DNA of 64,000 nt, taken from positions 1 through 64,000 of the forward strand of contig CALUWJ010000004.1 in assembly GCA_944324455.1 (NCBI GenBank). The letters are read 5' to 3'. Of this stretch, positions 1-7,612 are shown piece after piece. Position 1 is the first letter of the stretch. Every line of letters starts with the position of its first letter. The notes under the pieces were generated by a model. The model was not told the DNA's origin, ran no database searches, and saw only the letters and a program-made list of their open reading frames with translations. This DNA comes from Candidatus Gastranaerophilales bacterium. Lineage in GTDB: Bacteria > Cyanobacteriota > Vampirovibrionia > Gastranaerophilales > Gastranaerophilaceae. The translations under genes and the position numbers were made by a program.

Positions 1-81
1 TTGGAAACACCCTTGGGGTGCGTAGAAATCTTTGATTTCACAGGAGCATAGTTCGATTTTACGGACATTATCTCCAATAAT

Positions 82-110
82 AAAAAAGACTACTTTATGT
101 AGTCTTTTTT
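82..110. terminator. Bidirectional intrinsic terminator
   Basis: A perfect 12-bp stem (82-93 with 99-110) closes a 5-nt loop, with an A-tract on the left and a T-tract on the right; the flanking AATAAT/ATTATT bases extend the pairing. It can stop transcription from either side. The + frame ending with TAG at 49-51 could be the last 16 codons of a gene that begins outside the window, but this is too short to identify. Confidence 0.75.
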
Positions 111-132
111 ATTATTCAGATTTTAGGAATTG

Positions 133-220
133 AACTCGCACAAGCCCAGTGGCTTGTAGCGAGTTTGAGCGCGAGTGAGCTGAGGGCAAAAACTCAAAGC
201 GTTGAGCTTTGAGTATGCCC
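133..220. repeat. Two tandem hairpins of unknown role
   Basis: Hairpin 1: 133-146 pairs with 151-165 (14 bp, one bulged A at 158, loop 147-150). Hairpin 2: 192-200 pairs with 206-214 (9 bp, loop 201-205), with an outer GGGC/GCCC clamp at 184-187 and 217-220. The stretch is clearly GC-richer than the coding genes. No credible protein is encoded. It could be a structured RNA, tRNA-derived debris or a palindromic repeat family. Confidence 0.5.
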
Positions 221-265
221 GTTAAACGCGAACGAGCAAGACGCTCTCGCCATCTCCATACTTTT

Positions 266-412
266 GAAGAATGAGCCGTACAAGTGAAGTGTGCGCAGAT
301 TTTCGTAAAATTCAAGCCACTTTTGTGGCGTAGAATTTAGAAAAGCCAGAAGAGGCGGTGGCCTTGAAACGCAATAAAAAAACCACTCTGCTTGAGTGGT
401 TTTAATGGTGGG
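266..412 (-). repeat. Direct repeat copy A (tRNA-Val 3' end, terminator and downstream)
   Basis: Bases 266-404 are identical to 1284-1422, and the match continues to 412/1430 with one mismatch at 405. Read on the minus strand, the repeat starts with the last bases of tRNA-Val (CCCACCA), then the tRNA terminator hairpin, then about 110 bp of non-coding sequence. In this copy the tRNA body is missing. No gene is seen between 112 and 550. Confidence 0.85.
375..404 (-). terminator. Terminator in repeat copy A
   Basis: A 10-bp stem (379-388 with 394-403) with a 5-nt loop is followed on the minus strand by a T-tract (A-run 376-382 on +). It is the same terminator that follows the intact tRNA-Val in copy B, here orphaned. 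Confidence 0.7.
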
Positions 413-550
413 GGTAAAGCGGCGAAGTTCGAACTTTTTGAGGTACATAAAAGAGTTGATAGAAGAACTCAAAAAATCAGACACTGTCTTACTTTTAGAA
501 CGCTATATACTTTTTAAACAAACGTATATCGCATAAGAAAATAAAATAAA

Positions 551-1104
551 CTGTCATGCTGAACTTTGCAAAGCAAATTATAACTTGTTGTCATCCTGAA
601 CTTGTTTCAGGGTCTTACCAAATAGATGTTATGACTATAAACTGGTAAGATTCTGAAATAAATTCAGAATGACAATATTTATTTCCAATCCAGAGATAAA
701 TCTTTAAATTCCGGATTTATTTCCTTAATCAAGTTTATCTTCCACTCCCTATGCCAACGCTTTAATTGCTTTTCACGATTTAGGGCAGTGTCAACAGAGT
801 CAGTTAATTCATAATATACCAATCTGTCAACATTATATTTTTTCGTAAAACCATCAACTACTTTATTTTTATGCTCCCAAACTCTTTTTTGCAAATTACC
901 TGTAACTCCTATATAAAAAGAGGTTTGAGAATAATTAGTCATTATATAGACAGCATAAGTTTTGCTCATAGACTAATTATAACACGCCAAGCCGGTAAGA
1001 TCCCGAAACAAGTTCGGGATGACAGTTATATTGCTGTCACCCTGAATTTATTTCAGGGTCTTAAAAATTTTGGTTCGCTTTGTCAAACGAGTTCAGCATG
1101 ACAG
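551..1104. mobile_element. Candidate GIY-YIG mini-element in nested inverted repeats
   Basis: Outer arms: 551-565 is the exact reverse complement of 1090-1104 (15 bp). Inside lie two inverted pairs of a related palindrome of about 30 bp: 590-619 with 643-672, and 994-1023 with 1036-1063. Each unit also has its own small stem (CCTGAA/TTCAGG type). The only gene inside is the GIY-YIG ORF at 679-969. The symmetry suggests a REP-like or self-mobilising unit; mobility is inferred, and no target duplication was established. Confidence 0.5.
679..969 (-). CDS. Single-domain GIY-YIG nuclease
   Basis: A 96-aa protein of the small GIY-YIG nuclease family. The start reads YAVYIMTN and is followed by FYIGVTGNLQKRVWEH, which supplies the paired Tyr residues, the Gly and the catalytic-type Arg; ALNREKQLKRW supplies the conserved Glu region. 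Length and layout match the stand-alone UPF0213/YhbQ-like proteins, whose cellular role is poorly defined. The ATG at 969 is the only good start. The gene sits alone between palindromic repeats, with no operon partner. The domain call is secure; a role in moving the surrounding repeats is only a hypothesis. Confidence 0.88.
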   Translation of the reverse strand: MSKTYAVYIMTNYSQTSFYIGVTGNLQKRVWEHKNKVVDGFTKKYNVDRLVYYELTDSVDTALNREKQLKRWHREWKINLIKEINPEFKDLSLDWK

Positions 1105-1224
1105 AATAGAGAAAGAGACTCGAACTTCTAAAACTGACAATACAAAAGAGTTTTAGCGATTTTTAAAAAATTCTTTCAAAATGTTCGAAATCTGCAAACG
1201 CAGACCACAAGCGAAAAGTCACTA

Positions 1225-1267
1225 AAAAAGAGCCTTTTCGGCTCTTTTTAATAATGGTGGGCGTTGA
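1225..1267 (-). terminator. tRNA 3'-end remnant followed by a terminator
   Basis: On the minus strand 1267-1255 reads TCAACGCCCACCA, the same 3' end as tRNA-Val (1436-1424), but the tRNA body is absent. It is followed by a different terminator: stem 1225-1234 with 1240-1249, loop 1235-1239, then a T-tract. Apart from this and the repeats, 1105-1283 shows no gene. Confidence 0.6.
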
Positions 1268-1283
1268 CGCTTCAATTGTAGGC

Positions 1284-1430
1284 GAAGAATGAGCCGTACA
1301 AGTGAAGTGTGCGCAGATTTTCGTAAAATTCAAGCCACTTTTGTGGCGTAGAATTTAGAAAAGCCAGAAGAGGCGGTGGCCTTGAAACGCAATAAAAAAA
1401 CCACTCTGCTTGAGTGGTTTTAGTGGTGGG
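1284..1430 (-). repeat. Direct repeat copy B (downstream of intact tRNA-Val)
   Basis: Second copy of the 147-bp repeat seen at 266-412, offset exactly 1018 bp. Here it follows the intact tRNA-Val on the minus strand and includes that tRNA's last seven bases and its terminator. Apparent ORFs crossing both copies share the same C-terminal peptide only because of this duplication. Confidence 0.85.
1393..1422 (-). terminator. tRNA-Val terminator
   Basis: A 10-bp stem (1397-1406 with 1412-1421) and 5-nt loop followed by a minus-strand T-tract, two bases downstream of the encoded CCA of tRNA-Val. Confidence 0.75.
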
Positions 1431-1499
1431 CGTTGAGAGGCTCGAACTCCCGACATCCTCCTTGTAAGGGAGGCGCTCTACCAACTGAGCTAAACGCCC
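1424..1499 (-). tRNA. tRNA-Val (anticodon TAC)
   Basis: Read from 1499 to 1424 it is a full cloverleaf. The 7-bp acceptor GGGCGTT pairs with AACGCCC, the D stem is GCTC/GAGC, the anticodon stem CCTCC/GGAGG closes loop CTTACAA (anticodon TAC), the T stem is GGGAG/CTCTC-like with TTCGAGC, and the discriminator A is followed by an encoded CCA. A promoter-like box pair lies just upstream and a terminator just downstream, so it looks like a single-gene transcription unit. Confidence 0.95.
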
Positions 1500-1509
1500 T
1501 TTCGTAATT

Positions 1510-1540
1510 ATTATATTAATATATCAATAATAATTGTCAA
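1510..1540 (-). promoter_or_regulatory. Sigma70-type promoter for tRNA-Val
   Basis: On the minus strand a perfect TTGACA lies at 1540-1535. A TAATAT (1518-1513, 16-nt spacer) overlaps a TATAAT (1515-1510, 19-nt spacer). The tRNA begins 10-13 nt further on. This is the best -35/-10 pair I noticed in the window. Confidence 0.6.
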
Positions 1541-1549
1541 GTATAATTT

Positions 1550-3358
1550 TTAAATGTTAACCGCTTGATTTTTAAATTGCATGTTGTATAAGCTCTTATA
1601 TTTTCCATCCGGAATATTTATAAGTTCTTCGTGTGTACCTTCTTCAACAATAACACCATTATCAACAACAAGAATTTTATCGGCATTAAAAATAGTTGAT
1701 AATCTGTGTGCTATAACAAAAACGGTTCTATCTTTCATTAAATTATCAAGTGCTTTTTGAACAATTTTTTCTGATTTATTATCAAGAGCTGATGTTGCTT
1801 CATCTAAAACAACAATAGGGGCATTTTTTATCATAGCTCTTGCAATTGCAACTCTTTGGCGTTGTCCTCCGGATAATGATGTTCCGTTTTCACCGATTTT
1901 ACTATCAAGCCCATCTTCCAGTGTTGCAATAAACTCATCTAAATGTGATGCTTTAATTACAAAATCAATTTCTTCTTGAGCTGCGTCTTTTTTGCCTAAA
2001 AGAATATTATCTCTTATTGTGCCCGAAAATAAGAAATTATCTTGAAAAACTTGTGATATTGAGTTTCTTAAAGAGTCTAGTTTAAAATCTCTTATATCAA
2101 TTCCGTCAAAAAGAATATTTCCTTTTGTAACATCGTAAAATCTGGGTAGTAAATTAACTATTGTTGATTTACCGCCTCCTGAATTACCTACTATGGCTAT
2201 TGTTTGACCATGATTGACTTTAAAAGAAATATTATGCAAAACTTCTTTTTCATCATTATAAGAAAAAGAAACATTTTTAAATTCTACAACCGAAGGTGCA
2301 TTTTTAAGCTCTTTTTGTCCTTTGTCTTCAATTCTTGATTGGAAGTCAAATAGTTCAAAAACTCTGCTTATAGCAACAAAAATACCTTGCATGTTTGTTA
2401 AATCTTGTCCTAGGGTTTTAATTGGTTTATATAAAAGCAATAATGAAGTAATAAAGCTTGCAAAACTTCCTGTTGTTAATCTTCCGTTAATAATTAATTG
2501 ATTTCCGACAAGCATTACAAAAGCTATACCAATACTTGCAATAATATACATAATCGGAGAAAGCCAGCCTGTTCTTTTTGTTAAAGACATTTGAAGCGTA
2601 AATGTTTCTCTGATTAAAGATTTAACTTTGTTATATTCGTCATTTTGCAAGTTGTAACCTGAAATAACTTTATTACCTTTATATGTTTCATTAAATGCTG
2701 TTGTAATGTTGCCCCCTACAACTGTACTTTTATTTGAAACTTCTTTAATTTTCTTTCTTAAGAAAGTCATAGGTAAAAAAGCACAAACTAAAACAATAAC
2801 GCCAACAACCGCTAATTCCCATGAATTATAGAGCAATACAAAAATTAATCCTAAAGCACTTGTAAATGAGGTTATAATTGTTTTAATGCTGTTAATTAAT
2901 TGTTTGCTTGCTGCATCAGGGTCAGATAAAAATCTTGAAATAACAAGCCCTGAAGAATTTTCATCATAAAATTTTGAATCAAGGTAAACTAATTTTTTAA
3001 ATAAATCTACTTTTATTGAGTTTGCGATTGTAATACTTATCCAATCTGATAAATAAGTATTCAAATATCTCAAAATACCTTGTGCGCCCGCAAAAACAAC
3101 AATCCCCGGAGGAATAATAACAGATAAAACATCTCTTGTTAGTGTATAGTTGAAATATGTTAAAGTGTCTCCATTAACTACAACATCAATGTATGGTTTT
3201 AAAACAAAGGCTGTTGCGCCGTCTAAAAGCCCTAATGGAATTGCTAAAATGAATGTTAAAATTATTCTGAACATTAAAGGTTTAATATATGGAAACATTC
3301 TATTCAGTAAATATTTATAATCAAAAGCGTTTGTGGTTTTAATTTCATTTAATTTCAT
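1550..3358 (-). CDS. ABC exporter, MsbA-like half transporter
   Basis: A 602-aa fusion of a six-helix type IV ABC exporter domain (about 20-320) and an ATPase domain (about 355-595). Visible motifs: Walker A GNSGGGKST near 391-399, Q-loop, signature LSGGQRQR near 495, Walker B VVLDEATSALD near 517 and the H-loop IAHRLST near 550. Half transporters of this layout dimerise in the inner membrane and flip lipid-linked or hydrophobic substrates. In a diderm this is most like MsbA (lipid A core), but the substrate cannot be read from sequence. It is monocistronic, ending close to the tRNA-Val promoter and diverging from the purine operon. Confidence 0.9.
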   Translation of the reverse strand: MKLNEIKTTNAFDYKYLLNRMFPYIKPLMFRIILTFILAIPLGLLDGATAFVLKPYIDVVVNGDTLTYFNYTLTRDVLSVIIPPGIVVFAGAQGILRYLNTYLSDWISITIANSIKVDLFKKLVYLDSKFYDENSSGLVISRFLSDPDAASKQLINSIKTIITSFTSALGLIFVLLYNSWELAVVGVIVLVCAFLPMTFLRKKIKEVSNKSTVVGGNITTAFNETYKGNKVISGYNLQNDEYNKVKSLIRETFTLQMSLTKRTGWLSPIMYIIASIGIAFVMLVGNQLIINGRLTTGSFASFITSLLLLYKPIKTLGQDLTNMQGIFVAISRVFELFDFQSRIEDKGQKELKNAPSVVEFKNVSFSYNDEKEVLHNISFKVNHGQTIAIVGNSGGGKSTIVNLLPRFYDVTKGNILFDGIDIRDFKLDSLRNSISQVFQDNFLFSGTIRDNILLGKKDAAQEEIDFVIKASHLDEFIATLEDGLDSKIGENGTSLSGGQRQRVAIARAMIKNAPIVVLDEATSALDNKSEKIVQKALDNLMKDRTVFVIAHRLSTIFNADKILVVDNGVIVEEGTHEELINIPDGKYKSLYNMQFKNQAVNI

Positions 3359-3453
3359 ATATAAACTTCCAAAAATAATTCTACTTTAAATATTATTGCA
3401 TAAATATAGAATTTTACTTTATGTGCTTTACATTTTGTGATATTACATAGGTT

Positions 3454-3714
3454 ATGAAAACATTTATTTATAGAATAATTACTAAACTAAAAGCTGAAAT
3501 CAAAAACCCTCAAGGAGAAGTTGTTGAAAATATTGTTAAAAGGCTTTCTATTTCATCTGATTTAAAAGTTAATACAGGTAAATTTTATGAAATTAAAATT
3601 TTCGATGATAATTTAGAAAATGCAAATAAAAAAATTGAAAAAATTTCAAAAGAAATTCTAACTAATCCTTTAATTGAAACTTTTGAAATAATCAGCATCG
3701 AGGAATATAGATGA
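3454..3714 (+). CDS. purS: Phosphoribosylformylglycinamidine synthase subunit PurS
   Basis: An 86-aa protein matching the small PurS subunit in length and pattern: a beta strand start (FIYRIITKLK), a KNPQGEVVENIVKRL helix and a C-terminal TNPLIETFEI strand. PurS bridges PurL and PurQ in the FGAM synthase complex (step 4 of purine synthesis) of bacteria with the split enzyme. It is the first gene of the pur operon. Its stop overlaps the purQ start by 4 nt (ATGA), typical of translational coupling. I see no purine riboswitch in the 95-bp upstream gap. Confidence 0.9.
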   Translation: MKTFIYRIITKLKAEIKNPQGEVVENIVKRLSISSDLKVNTGKFYEIKIFDDNLENANKKIEKISKEILTNPLIETFEIISIEEYR

Positions 3715-4325
3715 AAGCTTGTGTTATAAATTTTTTAGGGTCAAATTGTGTTGATGAAACTGCGCAATCCCTTTTAAAAGCGGGGTTTTTTGTTGATATT
3801 ATTAACCAAAATGAAACTAATCTTGAAAGATATAATTTAATAGTGCTCTCCGGAGGGTTTAGCTGGGGGGATTATGTTTCTTGCGGAAGAATAGCAAAAT
3901 TCAGCCCTGTAATTAGTGCGATTAAAGAAAAAATAAAACAAAAAAACTCTTTTATTTTAGGAATTTGTAACGGTTTTCAGATACTTTGCGAGGCAAATAT
4001 TTTATTAGGCGCATTATTAGAAAATGAAAATCAAAAATTTATTTCAAGGGATGTTGATTTAATATTTAAAAATAAAACTTTTAAACTCCCGATTGCTCAT
4101 CATCAAGGCAGGTATTATATTGATGATATCGATAAATTAAAAGATTGCGATTTAATAAAATATCAAAATAATCCAAATGGTTCTTATTACGATATAGCAG
4201 GACTTTATGACAAAAAAAATAAAGTAATGGGTTTAATGCCTCATCCTGAGAGAAATTATATTACACCTTTTAAAGGTGAAGATGGTAAAATAATTTTTGA
4301 TTTTATAAAAGAAGAATTAAAATGA
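3711..4325 (+). CDS. purQ: Phosphoribosylformylglycinamidine synthase glutaminase PurQ
   Basis: A 204-aa class I glutamine amidotransferase. The nucleophile elbow GICNGFQIL carries the catalytic Cys, and the C-terminal PHPERN supplies the catalytic His/Glu. It hydrolyses glutamine and passes ammonia to PurL. Length is slightly shorter than the usual 220-230 aa. It overlaps purS upstream and purL downstream by 4 nt each, so the three subunits are probably made in step. Confidence 0.93.
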   Translation: MKACVINFLGSNCVDETAQSLLKAGFFVDIINQNETNLERYNLIVLSGGFSWGDYVSCGRIAKFSPVISAIKEKIKQKNSFILGICNGFQILCEANILLGALLENENQKFISRDVDLIFKNKTFKLPIAHHQGRYYIDDIDKLKDCDLIKYQNNPNGSYYDIAGLYDKKNKVMGLMPHPERNYITPFKGEDGKIIFDFIKEELK

Positions 4326-6304
4326 AATTATATCAAAAGCTAAATATATCTGATTTTTTATATCAAAAAATTGTTGAAAAATTAAAAAGAGAACCAAATG
4401 ATTTTGAAACATATCTTTTTTCTGCAATGCATTCAGAGCATTGCGGGTATATGCATTCAAAAAAATATATAAATGATTTTTATAAAGAAAATAATTATGA
4501 AAATGAAAACTCAGGCTGTATAAGATTAAAAGACCATTGTATATTTTTCAAAATAGAATCTCATAATCACCCATGCGCAATAGAACCTTATCAAGGTTCT
4601 ATGACAGGAATAGGAGGGATTGTAAGAGATATTTTATCGCTTGGTGCTAAACCTATTGCTCTATCTAATTCATTAAAATTCGGCTCATTAAGTGAATTGA
4701 AAACTAAATATTATATTGATGAAATTACAAGAGGAATATCTGATTATGGTAATTCAATCGGAGTTGCCACCATAACAGGTGAAACAATTTTTGATAAAAA
4801 ATTTAATAATCTTCCCATTGTCAATGTTTTAGCCTTAGGAATAATTGAAGAAAAAGATATTAAATTATCAAGCGCAAAATCTGATAATTTAATTATTCTT
4901 TTGGGTTCTAAAACAGGCGTTGACGGTTTAAACGGTGCTAGTTTTGCATCCGGCGTTTTAGATGAAAATTCATCAAGGCAAAGTGTTCAAATTGGTGATC
5001 CTTATACTAAAAAAAGATTAATTGACGCTGTAATTGAAATAAATAAATTAAAAGAAATAACAGCTTGCCAAGATTTAGGAGCAAGCGGAATATTATCTTC
5101 TACATCAGAAATGGCATATAAAGGAAATTGTGCTGTTGAATTATATTTAGAAAAAGTGCATACACAAATTGAGTCTATAAAACCTGAAGAAATTATGTTG
5201 TCTGAAAGCCAAGAAAGAATGGCTTTCACGATTGAAAATAGCACAGAAGCAATAGAAAAATTTGATAAGATTGCAAAAAAATATGAGCTGGATTATTCAA
5301 TCATAGGAAAAACAAAAAAAGGCAATACTTATGAGGTTTATTATAATGATAAGCTATTGTGCAATCTTGATTTAGGGGTTTTGTGTGAACCATATTTATT
5401 TGATTTAGAGAAAAAAGAGCCTAAAAAACTTGAAATATTCAATAAAAAAAGTAATCTTGAACAGTTTTTATCTATGATTAGTGATGATAATTTTTCATCT
5501 AAAGAATTTATTTATTCTCAATTTGACCAAGAAGTCCAAGGAAGAACATCTTTTTCGCAAAAAGAAAATTCAATTGGTATTTTATATTTAAAAGAAACAG
5601 AGTCTTTTATTGCTTTATTAAATCAAACTGTTCTTGATATAAACTCTAAAAAAGCAGTATATAGCGCTTTTATGTCTTCATATAGAAAACTTGTTTCTTT
5701 TGGGTTTGATTTTAGGGGGATAACAAATTGTCTTAATTTTGCAAATCCTGAAAATAAAGAAGTTCAAAGCGATTTTAGGGTTGCTGTTGATGAATTAAAA
5801 AGACTTTCTTTTTTGTATAAAATTCCTATAGTATCAGGAAATGTTTCTTTTTTTAATGAAATAAATGATGAAAAAATTCCTCCAGCTGTAACTTTAGGAT
5901 GCGTTGGGGTGTGTGAGAATAAAAATAGAATAATAAAATCAAAAATAAATAAAAACGATAAAATATATATTTTAAAAAATAAAGATGAAATTAAATCAAA
6001 AGAAATAATATTTAATTTATTGGAAAATAAAAAGGTTAAAAAAGTTATCTCCATCGGGCGCTTTGGTTTAGTTGGGAGTTTATTAAAAGAAACATTGTTT
6101 TATGATTTAGGTTTTAAAATAAATTATCAAAATTATTTTGAACAATATCAAAAAGATTATGTTTTAATAACGGATAAAGTGCTTGAAAATGCTGTTTTAA
6201 TCGGAGAAGTTATTGATGATAAAATAATTTTTGATGATATTTCATTTGAAAAAGAAAAAATAAAAGATATCTATTTTAATAAACTAACTGAAAAGATGAA
6301 ATAA
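4322..6304 (+). CDS. purL: Phosphoribosylformylglycinamidine synthase subunit PurL
   Basis: A 660-aa synthetase subunit (ATP-dependent conversion of FGAR to FGAM). Landmarks are MHSEHCGYMHSKK near 35-48, ESHNHPCAIEPYQGSMTGIG near 80 and GITNCLNFANPE in the second half, corresponding to the duplicated AIRS-like folds. It is short for a stand-alone PurL (usually 720-750), with the C-terminal quarter trimmed. It overlaps purQ by 4 nt and purF by 1 nt (TAATG). Confidence 0.93.
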   Translation: MKLYQKLNISDFLYQKIVEKLKREPNDFETYLFSAMHSEHCGYMHSKKYINDFYKENNYENENSGCIRLKDHCIFFKIESHNHPCAIEPYQGSMTGIGGIVRDILSLGAKPIALSNSLKFGSLSELKTKYYIDEITRGISDYGNSIGVATITGETIFDKKFNNLPIVNVLALGIIEEKDIKLSSAKSDNLIILLGSKTGVDGLNGASFASGVLDENSSRQSVQIGDPYTKKRLIDAVIEINKLKEITACQDLGASGILSSTSEMAYKGNCAVELYLEKVHTQIESIKPEEIMLSESQERMAFTIENSTEAIEKFDKIAKKYELDYSIIGKTKKGNTYEVYYNDKLLCNLDLGVLCEPYLFDLEKKEPKKLEIFNKKSNLEQFLSMISDDNFSSKEFIYSQFDQEVQGRTSFSQKENSIGILYLKETESFIALLNQTVLDINSKKAVYSAFMSSYRKLVSFGFDFRGITNCLNFANPENKEVQSDFRVAVDELKRLSFLYKIPIVSGNVSFFNEINDEKIPPAVTLGCVGVCENKNRIIKSKINKNDKIYILKNKDEIKSKEIIFNLLENKKVKKVISIGRFGLVGSLLKETLFYDLGFKINYQNYFEQYQKDYVLITDKVLENAVLIGEVIDDKIIFDDISFEKEKIKDIYFNKLTEKMK

Positions 6305-7611
6305 TGTGTGGAATTGTAGGTTATATCTCAAAAAATAATACTGACGTCATTAAAAAAACAATTGCTTCTTTATTAAAACTTCAACACAGAGGGCAAGACG
6401 GAGCAGGTATTTGCTTTCTTGAAAACAATAAATTAAAAGTTATTAAAAATAAGGGCTATATTAAAGAGGCATTAGCTGAAATTAATTATAAATCATCTTT
6501 TGCAATAGCGCATACAAGATATTCAACCATGGGTGATTTAAAAAAAGAAAATCTTCAGCCGATTTTATATAAAAATACAGCATTATGCCACAATGGAACG
6601 ATATATAATATTGATTATTTTAGAGAAATTTTATTAAAAAAAGGCTATTTTTTTGAGGGAAATTCCGATAGCGAAGTAGTTTTAAAATGGCTTTTTTATA
6701 AGTTAAAAAAAGAATCTCAATTTTGGTCAAAAGAAGAAATAAATGAAATTTTATCAACCGATTTTAAAGATAGCGCATATTGCATTTTGATTTTATCTGG
6801 AAATAAAATTTTTGCTTTTAAAGATATAAATTCATATCGCCCTTTAGTTTTTATTGAAACAAATGAAGATTATATTATAGCAAGCGAAGATTGTGTTTTA
6901 GATAAACCTTTTATAAAAAAGTTTGAATTGAAACCAAAATCAGCTATTGAAATATCTAAAATCGGCTATAAAATAACTGAAGAAAAAGTTGAAAAAACTA
7001 AACAATGCGTTTTTGAAGCGGTTTATTTTTCAAATCCAAAGTCAAATGTTTTTAATATTAATGCTAAAAATGAAAGAATAAAATTAGGAAAATTGTTAGC
7101 TAAAGACGATTTTATAAAAGCTGATTATATTGTTCCTATTATGAATAGCGGTTATTGGGGAGCTGTCGGATATAGTATAGAAAGTAAGATTGAATTAAAA
7201 CTTTTAATTAAAAACAGGAAAAATATTTTAAGGACATTTATTGAAAACAAGGAAAAAAGAGAAGAACTTTCAAGAAAAAAATATATTATAGATGAAAAAA
7301 TAAAGGATAAAAAAATTATCCTTGTTGATGATTCAATAGTTCGAGGAATAACCTCAAAAAACATTATTGAACTTATAAAACAAAAAAAACCAAAAGAAAT
7401 TCATCTTCGCTTAACTTCTCCTATGATAATAAATTCTTGCTTTTGGGGAGTTGATATTCCAAACAAAAATGAACTTCTTGCATATAATTTAAAATCGGCT
7501 GATAATATAAGACAAGAGCTTGGAGTAGATTCTGTTGGATTTATTTCAAATTCCGATTTTGAAAAGATATTTGATAAAAATATCTGGTGTCATAAGTGTT
7601 TTTTAAATTAA
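6304..7611 (+). CDS. purF: Amidophosphoribosyltransferase PurF
   Basis: A 435-aa enzyme making phosphoribosylamine from PRPP and glutamine, the first committed purine step. Cys2 directly follows Met1, giving the Ntn glutaminase nucleophile without a propeptide; AHTRYSTMG and HNGTIYN are glutaminase-site motifs. The PRPP loop is VDDSIVRG at 341-348, followed by SCFWGVDIP. It is shorter than typical PurF (470-500 aa). The usual KNRYVGRTFI segment is altered here to IKNRKNILRTFI. It abuts purL and purM. Confidence 0.92.
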   Translation: MCGIVGYISKNNTDVIKKTIASLLKLQHRGQDGAGICFLENNKLKVIKNKGYIKEALAEINYKSSFAIAHTRYSTMGDLKKENLQPILYKNTALCHNGTIYNIDYFREILLKKGYFFEGNSDSEVVLKWLFYKLKKESQFWSKEEINEILSTDFKDSAYCILILSGNKIFAFKDINSYRPLVFIETNEDYIIASEDCVLDKPFIKKFELKPKSAIEISKIGYKITEEKVEKTKQCVFEAVYFSNPKSNVFNINAKNERIKLGKLLAKDDFIKADYIVPIMNSGYWGAVGYSIESKIELKLLIKNRKNILRTFIENKEKREELSRKKYIIDEKIKDKKIILVDDSIVRGITSKNIIELIKQKKPKEIHLRLTSPMIINSCFWGVDIPNKNELLAYNLKSADNIRQELGVDSVGFISNSDFEKIFDKNIWCHKCFLN

Positions 7612-7612
7612 T

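Noticed and set aside
1-51. Possible C-terminal 16 codons of a plus-strand gene before the first terminator
   Set aside because: Too short to identify; both strands are open over this stretch, so it is only noted with the terminator entry.
406-470. Second tRNA-like sequence ending CCCACCA with a GTTCGAAC loop on the minus strand
   Set aside because: The acceptor and T stems do not pair and no anticodon arm can be drawn; treated as a tRNA remnant.
194-484. Minus-strand ORF of 96 codons and its relative at 1272-1484
   Set aside because: Their shared peptide comes from the 147-bp direct repeat; they run across tRNA and terminator sequence and have no ribosome site.
551-1104. CRISPR array
   Set aside because: The repeats are inverted palindromes of unequal spacing, with no unique spacers of regular length and no cas genes.
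3359-3453. Purine riboswitch before purS
   Set aside because: Only 95 bp, AT-rich, without the conserved three-way-junction sequences of the purine or PRPP classes.
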